DNA from: Peptostreptococcaceae bacterium VA2
Lineage (GTDB): Bacteria; Bacillota; Clostridia; Peptostreptococcales; Peptostreptococcaceae
Length of the DNA stretch: 64,000 bases
NCBI GenBank assembly: GCA_000686145.1
Contig: JMMB01000007.1
Coordinates: forward strand, 1,798,001-1,862,000
Direction of reading: 5' to 3'
The position numbers and the translations under genes are program-made. This document shows positions 35,522-42,911 of the stretch, one piece after another. The notes under the pieces are model-generated. The model saw nothing but the letters and a program-made list of their open reading frames with translations, did no database searches and was not told where the DNA came from. The stretch's first letter is position 1; each line of letters opens with the position of its first letter.

Positions 35522-35815
35522 CATAAAAAAACTCTCGACCCTAAGAACTTAATCCTAGGAACGAGAGTTGACACTTCGTGTTACCATCCTAATTTATTTG
35601 TATTTCACAATACAAACCTCATCAAGTACGCCAAAAATTTTGGTTATACTTTATCACTGTAACGGGTGAACCCGTTGTAGCCTAAATCTAAAAGATCTCG
35701 GTACACCGCTCCAAGGCCATTTTCATTTTAATATCCTTTGCTCTCTCTCACCAATAAGAACTCTCTGTAAAAGTATTGTTAAAATTACTTTCCTTTTCAT
35801 CGCATTTATTTTTGA
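35522..35815 (-). promoter_or_regulatory. T-box riboregulator of the NhaC-type gene
   Basis: On the minus strand the leader contains the T-box core (AGGATGGTAACACG, 35577-35590), which pairs with the uncharged tRNA acceptor end. A terminator follows: AACTCTCG...CGAGAGTT and a run of seven T (35528-35571). Stem I is recognised by AGAGAG (about 35765) and the distal segment GGCCTTGGAGCGGTGTACC. The segment GGCTACAACGGG (35670-35681) puts UAC, a Tyr codon, as the likely specifier (35677-35679); AAC (Asn) next to it is the alternative. High uncharged tRNA should prevent termination and switch the transporter on. Confidence 0.85.
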
Positions 35816-35824
35816 TTTATTTAT

Positions 35825-35853
35825 ATAATACAGTGTGCAATCTTCTTTGTCAA
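35825..35853 (-). promoter_or_regulatory. Promoter of the T-box leader
   Basis: On the minus strand TTGACA (35853-35848), a 17-bp spacer and TATTAT (35830-35825) lie just upstream of the T-box stem I. Confidence 0.75.
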
Positions 35854-35986
35854 TTATTATTTAATTTTTTTAAAATAACATATTTTAAATATATATACTT
35901 ACTATTGATACGCTATTTTCAAGCTTTACTTATCATGATCTAAATAGTATTATAGTACTATAAAATATTTAAAATAGGTGATAAAT

Positions 35987-36781
35987 ATGAATTGTTATAA
36001 TTATACAAAGTTACAAGAATTACAAAATTGGAAATCTAAAATGAGAAAAAAACCTTCTATTATTAATAAAGCCTCTAAAGCCACCCAAAATAAATTCAAC
36101 AATATGTTACCAGATAATTATCATAATATACTTACTTCTGCTATTAAAAACATGACAAAAGTAGTTTTGTTTGGATCTAAATATATTACTAAAAAACCTA
36201 TGTATAACCTTTCTTTAGAGTCAAGAGATATTTTAGCTTTAGAAAAAATAAAAAATTATAAAAATACTGCTATGATTGAAGGTGCTGGAACAGGTGCTGG
36301 CGGTCTGCTTATTGGTTTTACTGATTTACCTCTTTTACTTAGTATAAAAATAAAGCTTCTTTATGAACTTGCTAGTATTTATGGCTTTGACATTAATGAT
36401 TATCGAGAAAGAATCTACCTATTAAATATATTTCAACTTGCTTTCTCAAGTCAGGAACATTCCAATAAGATATTTAGTAAGATGGAAATTTGGGATAATT
36501 ATAAGAATACTTTGTCTAATGATATAAATGATTTTGATTGGAAAGGGTTTCAACAAGAATATAGAGATTACATTGATTTAGCTAAATTACTTCAATTGGT
36601 TCCAGGTATTGGTGCTTTTGTAGGTGCTTACGTTAATAATAAATTAGTTGATAAACTTGGCGAATATGCTATGTATTGTTACCAAATGAGAATTTTAGAT
36701 GACAATGAAATTAACATTAAAGATAAGGATATAGGGCTTTTTAGTAAATATAAAAATTTTGTATTTAATAAAAATAAATAA
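35987..36781 (+). CDS. EcsC family protein
   Basis: 264 residues from the ATG at 35987 (GGTGAT site; the GTG at 35978 would overlap it). The EcsC domain (about 60-250) has the glycine-rich hydrophobic stretch IEGAGTGAGGLLIGFTDLPL, LLYELASIYGFD and a second hydrophobic stretch LVPGIGAFVGAYVNNKLVD. In Bacillus EcsC is linked to the Ecs transporter that affects secretion and competence. Here it stands alone with no EcsAB, and its role is unknown. The protein is probably membrane-associated. Confidence 0.82.
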   Translation: MNCYNYTKLQELQNWKSKMRKKPSIINKASKATQNKFNNMLPDNYHNILTSAIKNMTKVVLFGSKYITKKPMYNLSLESRDILALEKIKNYKNTAMIEGAGTGAGGLLIGFTDLPLLLSIKIKLLYELASIYGFDINDYRERIYLLNIFQLAFSSQEHSNKIFSKMEIWDNYKNTLSNDINDFDWKGFQQEYRDYIDLAKLLQLVPGIGAFVGAYVNNKLVDKLGEYAMYCYQMRILDDNEINIKDKDIGLFSKYKNFVFNKNK

Positions 36782-36791
36782 CTATATATTT

Positions 36792-36818
36792 AACTAGGAT
36801 TAAATAATCCTAGTTTTT
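36792..36818 (+). terminator. Terminator after ecsC
   Basis: AACTAGGATT pairs with AATCCTAGTT around a short loop, with a run of seven T. Confidence 0.85.
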
Positions 36819-36830
36819 TTATTGTATAAA

Positions 36831-36881
36831 AACAAACAGTTGTAATATTGATACTGTTTGTTATATTATATATATAACAAA
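36831..36881. promoter_or_regulatory. Two inverted repeats, likely operator of the GntR-type operon
   Basis: AACAAACAGT (36831-36840) is inverted at 36853-36862, and TTTGTTATAT (36857-36866) is inverted at 36872-36881. The second overlaps a TATAAT-like AT-rich promoter region 60 bp ahead of the GntR start. YtrA-type regulators bind such repeats at their own promoters. Confidence 0.55.
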
Positions 36882-36939
36882 TTTTTTATCTGAAATTAGT
36901 AGATAGAAACTATTAATTTTATATTGGGAGGTGTTTTAT

Positions 36940-37329
36940 ATGATTTTAAACTTGGACTTTAATAGTGATATACCTATATATACACAAATCAGAGAAGAAA
37001 TTATTAAATCTATTGCAAATGGTGATTTGAAAGTCAATGAGTCTTTGCCTTCTGTTAGAAATATGGCAGAAGAAATTGGTGTTAATCTTCATACTGTTAA
37101 TAAGTCTTATAATTTACTTAAAGATGAGGGGTATATAAATATTGATAGAAGAAAAGGTGGGATTGTCAATAATCTTCCATTGCCTAATAACAAATTAACC
37201 GATGACAAAATAAAGTCTATGCTAGACCTTTTAGTAGCACAGAGCTACCTTACTGGTATGTCTCGTGAAGATTTTATAGACTACAGTAACAAATTATTTA
37301 ATAAATACGAGGTGAAAGATTATGAATAA
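36940..37329 (+). CDS. GntR-family regulator, YtrA subfamily
   Basis: 129 residues from the ATG at 36940 (GGGAGG site; the GTG at 36931 overlaps it). The short wHTH is complete: DIPIYTQIREEIIKSIANGD, LPSVRNMAEEIGVNLHTVNK, then a short C-terminal dimer helix without an effector domain. This layout is typical of the YtrA subfamily, which represses an adjacent membrane-protein or ABC operon. It overlaps the next gene by 8 bp, so the regulator and membrane protein form one operon, probably self-repressed. Confidence 0.88.
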   Translation: MILNLDFNSDIPIYTQIREEIIKSIANGDLKVNESLPSVRNMAEEIGVNLHTVNKSYNLLKDEGYINIDRRKGGIVNNLPLPNNKLTDDKIKSMLDLLVAQSYLTGMSREDFIDYSNKLFNKYEVKDYE

Positions 37330-38416
37330 TACGGTTGCTTTACTTATCAATTTACCAATTTTATTTTTAGTTTATTTGATGATTTATTTTACTCAAAACT
37401 TAAGTGGTGAAAGACATTTTTATGGAATTAGTTTAAATAATAATTATTTTAATAAATATGAATTTAAAGTTTTAGATAAGCGTTTTAAGCTTTTGATTAC
37501 ACTTGGATTTATAGTTTTCTCTATAATTACTTTAGTTTTGATTTATATATTTAATTCTTATGCAGTTGCATCAATTTTACCTATACTAGGATTTTGTTTA
37601 TATCAATTTTTTGTATATGTATATATTCACAATAATGTAAAAACTTTAAAAAAGGAATTAGCCTTAAATATTTCTGATTTGGATATAGAAAGAACTAATG
37701 TTGTATTTGATACAGAATTTATGAATGAAAAAAATAGAATTGTAAAGAAATTTTCTATTTGGTTTATGATACCTACGATAATAGTAGTTTTAGTTGGTGC
37801 TTATGTTATGAGCCAATATAATTCTATTCCAGATATTATTCCTACTCATTGGGGGATTAGTGGCAAAGCAGATGCTTTTAATAATAAGACTTTCATAAGT
37901 ATTTCATCTCAAGTTCTTATGATGGTTGGTTTAGGGATTATTATATATATCTCTTCCGTTGGTTCACTAAAAAGCAGAGCTAAGCTTTCTATTGATGATA
38001 TTAACAAAAGTAAAAAATCCCATTTGCATTATTTAAATATGCTTGGATTTACTTTCTTAATTTTAATAATAGGGTGCCAGGTAATTGTTATACATATACT
38101 AATTGCTATGTACAATGCTAGTGATGTAAGCCCAATGATTCTATTGCCATGTACTATTGTTATTGTATTAGCTGCTATTTATCAAACTTATTTATATTAT
38201 AAATCTCCTAGCAAGAGTAAGGATGCAGTTTATTCTGTGGATGATGAAGATTGTTTATGGATTTTCGGTTGTATTTATAATAATAATAATGACCCCTCGC
38301 TGTTTGTTCAAAAGAGATTCGGTGTTGGCTGGACTGTTAACATTGGTACTACTATGGGCAAGCTACTATTTATACTACCTTTTGTAATTCTTTTAGTTGT
38401 TCTTATACTTATATAA
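37322..38416 (+). CDS. DUF1648 / DUF5808 membrane protein
   Basis: 364 residues with about eight hydrophobic helices (5-22, 60-80, 84-103, 147-165, 200-212, 235-258, 268-285, 345-364). The DUF1648 motif is IPTHWGISGKADAFNNKT (about 173-190). A DUF5808-like segment near the C-terminus is DEDCLWIFGCIYNNNNDPS, then RFGVGWTVNIGT. It resembles SdpI-type immunity and membrane proteins of unknown mechanism. With the GntR/YtrA-type gene before it, it may respond to envelope-active compounds; that is inference. Confidence 0.82.
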   Translation: MNNTVALLINLPILFLVYLMIYFTQNLSGERHFYGISLNNNYFNKYEFKVLDKRFKLLITLGFIVFSIITLVLIYIFNSYAVASILPILGFCLYQFFVYVYIHNNVKTLKKELALNISDLDIERTNVVFDTEFMNEKNRIVKKFSIWFMIPTIIVVLVGAYVMSQYNSIPDIIPTHWGISGKADAFNNKTFISISSQVLMMVGLGIIIYISSVGSLKSRAKLSIDDINKSKKSHLHYLNMLGFTFLILIIGCQVIVIHILIAMYNASDVSPMILLPCTIVIVLAAIYQTYLYYKSPSKSKDAVYSVDDEDCLWIFGCIYNNNNDPSLFVQKRFGVGWTVNIGTTMGKLLFILPFVILLVVLILI

Positions 38417-38428
38417 AAAATTAGTACT

Positions 38429-38489
38429 TTAAAATACGAAATATCTCTAAATATATTTTTTTATTTACAGAGATATTTCGCATTTTAAA
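38429..38489 (+). terminator. Terminator of the GntR operon
   Basis: A 20-bp stem (38429-38448 with 38469-38489, one mismatch) with a T-rich loop and flanks. Confidence 0.7.
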
Positions 38490-38558
38490 TCACATCATAT
38501 ACGGTTCTCGTTTCAAAAGTATCTACAAACATAAATTATAAAACAGAATATTTTTTTA

Positions 38559-39233
38559 CTAATGGAATTTATGTTTTATATTATGCAGATTTCCATATAC
38601 CGTTAGCTTGCCATTCTCTCTAAAAATATAGTCTGCCATAGGAAAATTTATAAGCTCATGCCCTTGGTCTATACTAAGTAATTTAATTTCTATATTTAAT
38701 AAATTACTATCCCTTATACTACTTCCTATTAAGTCACAGTTTTCACTTAAATATACTTCACATATACAATATCCCTTATACTTTATTATAAAATTTATAT
38801 ATCTTGAATTTAACTTTCTCCATAGGAATGACTCTTCTACTATATGTTCTATTATATTTTCTATACTCTCAAGTAATTGACTTTTTTAAAATATAACTGC
38901 TAATATTATAAATATTAATATAGCAGCTATAGACTTTACATTTATTAAGCTCTTTGATAACAGATTTACTAAAAAATATATAAATGTTAAGGTACTAACA
39001 TAGCTTATTATCATCATCGCACTTGCCAGTTTTCGTCTTGCTGGATGTTGAGCTATTAGTTCACGTCCTTTTGTTGTATATCCAGTACTAGTTAGAAGAG
39101 GTATTAATTGAAATCTAGATTTTTCTATACTCAACTCTGTTAGTTTGAACATTATTGCAAATATATCGATTACTGTCATAAATATTATTAAACATATTAT
39201 AAAAATTGCTACTGTTCTCATCATTACCCCCAT
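38559..39233 (-). pseudogene. Membrane protein gene split by an in-frame TAA
   Basis: The first part (39233-38889) encodes about 115 residues: two membrane helices (TVAIFIICLIIFMTVIDIFA and MMIISYVSTLTFIYFLVNLL) around SRFQLIPLLTSTGYTTKGRE and LIAQHPARRKLA. After the TAA at 38886-38888 the same frame stays open for 108 codons (from KSQLLESIENIIEHIVEE to HNIKHKFH). This reads as a soluble C-terminal domain and ends in TAG at 38559. A single nonsense change best explains it, though the first part alone could be functional. The family is not named. The Met three codons in (39224) may be the true start. Confidence 0.65.
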
Positions 39234-39329
39234 TACTTTGATAATTACATATATTTACTTCTCTTATTATTTTTATGTAATGTTGTGAATATAGGTAATA
39301 TTAAAGAACATAATCTTCTTTAATATTAT

Positions 39330-39365
39330 AAAATCCCCTTATTATGTTTTGATAAGGGGATTTTT
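39330..39365. terminator. Terminator after the Bax-inhibitor-like gene
   Basis: AAAATCCCCTTAT pairs with ATAAGGGGATTTT (39352-39364) immediately past the minus-strand stop codon. Confidence 0.8.
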
Positions 39366-39366
39366 G

Positions 39367-40014
39367 TTAATCATTATTTCTATTTATTATAGATAATAAT
39401 CTCAATAAATCAAGCAGTAAATTTAAGAAACTTATAAATATAGAATAAGAAAGTTGTGATACTTCCTCCTCTGATAGTTTTCCATATCTACATCTTGATT
39501 GCACTGACTTCATTATAATAACCGCATATACTGAGTAAATAAGTATACCACCAGTAGATAATAATAAATCAAATGTTCCAAATTTAAAGAAAAATATATT
39601 TATAAACTCAAGGATTACTAAAGCAATCATACCTGCGAAAACCATTGATGATAATTTAAATACTTTTTCCTCTGAAGAGTTTTTAGCAACTATGTATGCT
39701 ATCCCAAATACTAATAGTACTCCAAATACAGCTGATAGAAATACCTGTTCACCTAATGTCACAAAATAATATACATAAGTAGACCCTGTTAATATACCTA
39801 AGACAAGCGCATATATATACATACTGGGTTTGTTTTTAATAAACCCACCTTTTCTTGAGAACAATGAAAATAATACAACTACAAAAAATGCAATATTCAT
39901 CATATATCTAACTGAAGGTGGTATAAAATACACCCCAATAATACTTCCTAAAACTAAAAATACTATAGCCATCAAGAAGGTCTTCATTATAGCTAGATAA
40001 TTTTCTCTTTGCAT
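39367..40014 (-). CDS. Bax inhibitor-1 / YccA-like membrane protein
   Basis: 215 residues from the ATG at 40014; a GTG three codons earlier overlaps the GGAG site. Seven hydrophobic helices are visible. The last is followed by SIFISFLNLLLDLLRLLSIINR, a variant of the BI-1 family ending FLDIINLFLYLLRI, and Asp residues in the last helices fit the pH-sensitive Ca2+ leak seen in B. subtilis YetJ. The family dampens membrane stress; its role here is unproven. It is a single gene. Confidence 0.85.
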   Translation of the reverse strand: MQRENYLAIMKTFLMAIVFLVLGSIIGVYFIPPSVRYMMNIAFFVVVLFSLFSRKGGFIKNKPSMYIYALVLGILTGSTYVYYFVTLGEQVFLSAVFGVLLVFGIAYIVAKNSSEEKVFKLSSMVFAGMIALVILEFINIFFFKFGTFDLLLSTGGILIYSVYAVIIMKSVQSRCRYGKLSEEEVSQLSYSIFISFLNLLLDLLRLLSIINRNND

Positions 40015-40138
40015 AAATTTCACTCCACATCTAATTGAATTTAACTGTATTTATAATATAACTATAATAGAATCATATTATACCAATTAATATCATTATA
40101 TATTTATATAAGTAAACTTTATATTTTTTTACATTTAA

Positions 40139-40317
40139 CTAAAACTTTTTAGTAAATTCACCTTCTAATAAAATACTATATATTTTTAATTTTATCATCA
40201 TATCTTCTAAATCTAGCCTATCATCTTTTAATTTAGATATTATTACTTTTACACCCTTATTTTCTAAACTATTATTTAAAGCATTTATTTCTGCATATTT
40301 TTTTCAATATTGTTCAT
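40139..40317 (-). pseudogene. Relic of ribD (riboflavin deaminase/reductase)
   Basis: Downstream of the truncated FMN riboswitch the sequence reads MNNIEK, then after a frame change in an A run YAEINALNNSLENKGVKV, IISKLKDDRLDLEDMMIKL, YSILLEGEFTKKF and a stop. AEINAL is the deaminase zinc-site region, while KVIISK...DLEDMMIKL...SILLEG is from the reductase domain. So most of both domains is deleted and the remainder fused. No other rib genes are in the window. Confidence 0.7.
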
Positions 40318-40400
40318 GATATCACCGAATCATGCCTATTAAGGCTCGCGGGTTTTACCGCCGGTAGGGAATTTCACCCTGCCCTGAAGATCATTAAGTT
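40318..40400 (-). promoter_or_regulatory. Truncated FMN riboswitch (RFN element)
   Basis: On the minus strand, GATCTTCAGGGCAGGGTG, AAATTCCCTACCGGCGGT, then CCCGCGAGCC and GGCATGATTCGGTGA are the conserved 5' part of the FMN aptamer. The 3' part expected next (GCCGACAGT...GGATG..AGAAG) is absent, and the ribD relic starts at once. Without the second half of the aptamer and the expression platform it should not bind FMN or regulate. Confidence 0.85.
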
Positions 40401-40548
40401 TTGTAATTACATTTTATCTCATTTTATTGTATTAATATTCTATTTTGTATCCCTAAAAAGGCATTATCTAATGGTAAGTTAATATATAAAAGTTAATTAT
40501 TTCAATTTACTGTTTAAACAAAATTTCCCAATTTTTTTAATTAATATG

Positions 40549-40571
40549 TGCTATAATTTGCTTAAGCAAAT
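40549..40571 (+). promoter_or_regulatory. OPT transporter promoter with palindromic operator
   Basis: An extended -10, TGCTATAAT (40549-40557), overlaps the perfect 16-bp palindrome ATTTGCTTAAGCAAAT (40556-40571). That places a dimeric repressor site over the start of transcription, 20 bp before the gene. Confidence 0.6.
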
Positions 40572-40591
40572 AAAAAAAAGGGGGATTTCAA

Positions 40592-42514
40592 ATGAATAAG
40601 AAATTATCTAAAGAAGCATATGGAGGGATATCTGGAAAAGATTATATTCCTTACATAACAGACAAATCTAAATCAGGTGGAAATGTTGCAGTATTAATTA
40701 TAGGTCTTGTCCTAGCGATTGTTTTCGCAGCTTCTACAACATACTCTGGTATGAAAGCTGGTCTTACCGTTGCTGCAGGAATTCCTGGTTCTATAATAGG
40801 TTCCGCATTTGTTGGCGCATTTGCTCGTCAAAAAGGAATTCTTGGTAAAAACCTAATTCAAGGTATGTCAAGCGGTGGAGAATCAGTAGCTAGTGGTATG
40901 ATTTTCGTATTCCCAGCTGTTATTTTAATTGGTAGTCAAATATCATTTTTAGAAGGTATGGCTGTTGGTGTTGGTGGAGTATTATTTGGTATTGGATGTG
41001 CATCACTTGTCCATAATTACTTAATTATTGAAGAACATGGTAAACTTATGTATCCAGAATCTATGGCTATTTCAGAAACGCTTGTAGCTTCAGAGACTGG
41101 CGGGGACTCAATAAAGTATATGGGTATTGGATTTGGAATAGGTGGTGTGCTTACAGTGTTAACAGGTTCATTTTTAAATCTAACTAACAATGTAATAACT
41201 TTTATTGGTAGTAAGTTTTATAAATGGAAATTTAGTGTTGAAGTAAATCCTCTTCTTTTAGGAATTGGTTTTATAGTAGGACTTGAAGTATCTTTAACAA
41301 TGTTTGCTGGATCTATTTTATCAAGCTTCGGTATTGCACCTTTAATAGGTTACTTTACTGATTTAGCAGCTGATGGGGTTACAGTGTGGAATAATAGTTC
41401 AATGGCTCTTAATCAAATGGATGTTAATGCAATTTCTAGTAGTTATGTAAAATATATAGGTGCTGGTATGATGCTTTGTGGTGGTATGATTGGTGCGATT
41501 AAACTTATCCCAACTATTATAGCTTCTGTTAAAGAAACTATGAATGCCAAAGCTTCTGCTTCAAATGGAGATGATGGTTCATCTATTCAAATTTTAATTT
41601 TATTTGGTGGTATTGTAGTTGGATTTATAGCAGCATTTTTAATTTCTGGAAATATTACAATGGCAATTGTAGGTGCAATTATTTCACTTTTATTATCTTT
41701 ATTGTTTGTTATAGTAGCTGGTCGTTTAACAGGTACTATAGGTACATCTAACTTACCAGTATCAGGTATGACAATAGCATCTTTAGTTATTGTAACATTG
41801 ATATTTGTTTCAATGGGATGGACTAGTCAAGAAGATAATAAATCATTACTTTTATTTGGTACATTTATAGTTGTTGCAATATCTATGGCTGGTGGTTACA
41901 GCCAATCTCAAAAAGTAACTTATATTATTGGTGGTAATAAGAATGAAATGCAACGTTACTTCGCAATCGCTAGTATTGTTGGTGTTGTTACAGTTGTTGG
42001 TACAATTTTATTACTTGCTGATCAACTTAAAGTAGTTGGAGATAGTGCTCAATTTGCATTACCACAAGCTAACTTAATGTCTACACTTACTTCTGGAATC
42101 ATGTCTGGTAAATTACCTTGGGTTATGATTATTGTTGGTGTATTTATGGCAATTGTTTTCTACTTCTTAAATTTACCAATTATGACTGTTGCTATAGGTT
42201 TCTACTTACCAATTGCAACAACTTCTATAATTTTAATTGGTGCACTAATCCGTGTGCTTGTTGAAAAAATGGCTAAATCTGATAACGAAAAAGAAGTCAA
42301 AGTTTCAAATGGTATAAGTTTATCTTCAGGGCTTGTTGCTGGTGGTTCTATTATAGGATTAATTGGTATTATATTACAAGTAACAGGAGTTATAAATGTA
42401 GGTGCTCCAACTGGATTTGCCGCCGGAAATGGTATGGCAATTCTTTTACTAGTAGTTTTAGTTATCCTTACTGCATTACCTATTATCTTATCTAAGGTAA
42501 AACATAATGAGTAG
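40592..42514 (+). CDS. OPT family oligopeptide transporter
   Basis: 640 residues with 14-16 hydrophobic helices. The start SKEAYGGISGKDYIPYI and the segments YSGMKAGLTVAAGIPGSIIG, GESVASGMIFVFPA and HGKLMYPESMAISETLVAS, together with the late GNGMAILLLVVLVIL, fit the prokaryotic OPT (YSL-like) family, which imports small peptides. AAAGGGGG lies before the ATG. The last codons overlap the PqqD-like gene by 8 bp, an arrangement common for this transporter group. The promoter carries a palindromic operator. Confidence 0.9.
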   Translation: MNKKLSKEAYGGISGKDYIPYITDKSKSGGNVAVLIIGLVLAIVFAASTTYSGMKAGLTVAAGIPGSIIGSAFVGAFARQKGILGKNLIQGMSSGGESVASGMIFVFPAVILIGSQISFLEGMAVGVGGVLFGIGCASLVHNYLIIEEHGKLMYPESMAISETLVASETGGDSIKYMGIGFGIGGVLTVLTGSFLNLTNNVITFIGSKFYKWKFSVEVNPLLLGIGFIVGLEVSLTMFAGSILSSFGIAPLIGYFTDLAADGVTVWNNSSMALNQMDVNAISSSYVKYIGAGMMLCGGMIGAIKLIPTIIASVKETMNAKASASNGDDGSSIQILILFGGIVVGFIAAFLISGNITMAIVGAIISLLLSLLFVIVAGRLTGTIGTSNLPVSGMTIASLVIVTLIFVSMGWTSQEDNKSLLLFGTFIVVAISMAGGYSQSQKVTYIIGGNKNEMQRYFAIASIVGVVTVVGTILLLADQLKVVGDSAQFALPQANLMSTLTSGIMSGKLPWVMIIVGVFMAIVFYFLNLPIMTVAIGFYLPIATTSIILIGALIRVLVEKMAKSDNEKEVKVSNGISLSSGLVAGGSIIGLIGIILQVTGVINVGAPTGFAAGNGMAILLLVVLVILTALPIILSKVKHNE

Positions 42515-42855
42515 TAATGATGAAATTTTAAATATGATTTTTAAAATTTCTAGTAAAATTGATTACGAAGTAAATAAAGATGAAACAGTTACTATACTTG
42601 AAAAACAAGATCATTGGATACAAAATCTGTTTAGAAAGCTAAAATTCAAAATACCTATGTACAAAAAAATCACATTAGATAAATATGGCAGCTATATATT
42701 TTTACAAATTGATGGAAAAAAAAACTGTCAAAGAAATAGGTGAAATTTTAGAATCTAAGTATGGCAAAAATTCTCATCCTCTTTATGAACGATTACTATT
42801 ATTTTTAAATCATATAGAAGTAAACTGTAATTATATAAAGAAATTGAATGCATAG
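42507..42855 (+). CDS. PqqD-like peptide-binding protein, frameshifted in an A9 run
   Basis: Overlaps the OPT gene by 8 bp. The frame gives WIQNLFRKLKFKIPMYKKIT, LDKYGSYIFLQIDGKK and then fails. If the nine-A run at 42716-42724 had eight A, it would continue KTVKEIGEILESKYGKNSHP, LYERLLLFLNHIEVN and YIKKLNA to the TAG at 42853-42855. That gives 115 residues and the complete PqqD fold (LD-x-x-G-S, IDG-x-x-T, PLYERL). PqqD domains bind peptides, which fits a peptide transporter partner. Either the run is miscounted, or slippage supplies the full protein, or the gene is broken. Confidence 0.75.
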
Positions 42856-42904
42856 TAAAAAGCTAGCTTAAAGGTTTGTCTTAACCTTTAAACTAGCTTT
42901 TTTA
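42856..42904. terminator. Bidirectional terminator
   Basis: AAAAAGCTAGCTTAAAGGTT pairs with AACCTTTAAACTAGCTTTTT (one bulge). It lies between the converging PqqD-like and kinase genes. Confidence 0.85.
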
Positions 42905-42911
42905 GAACCAT

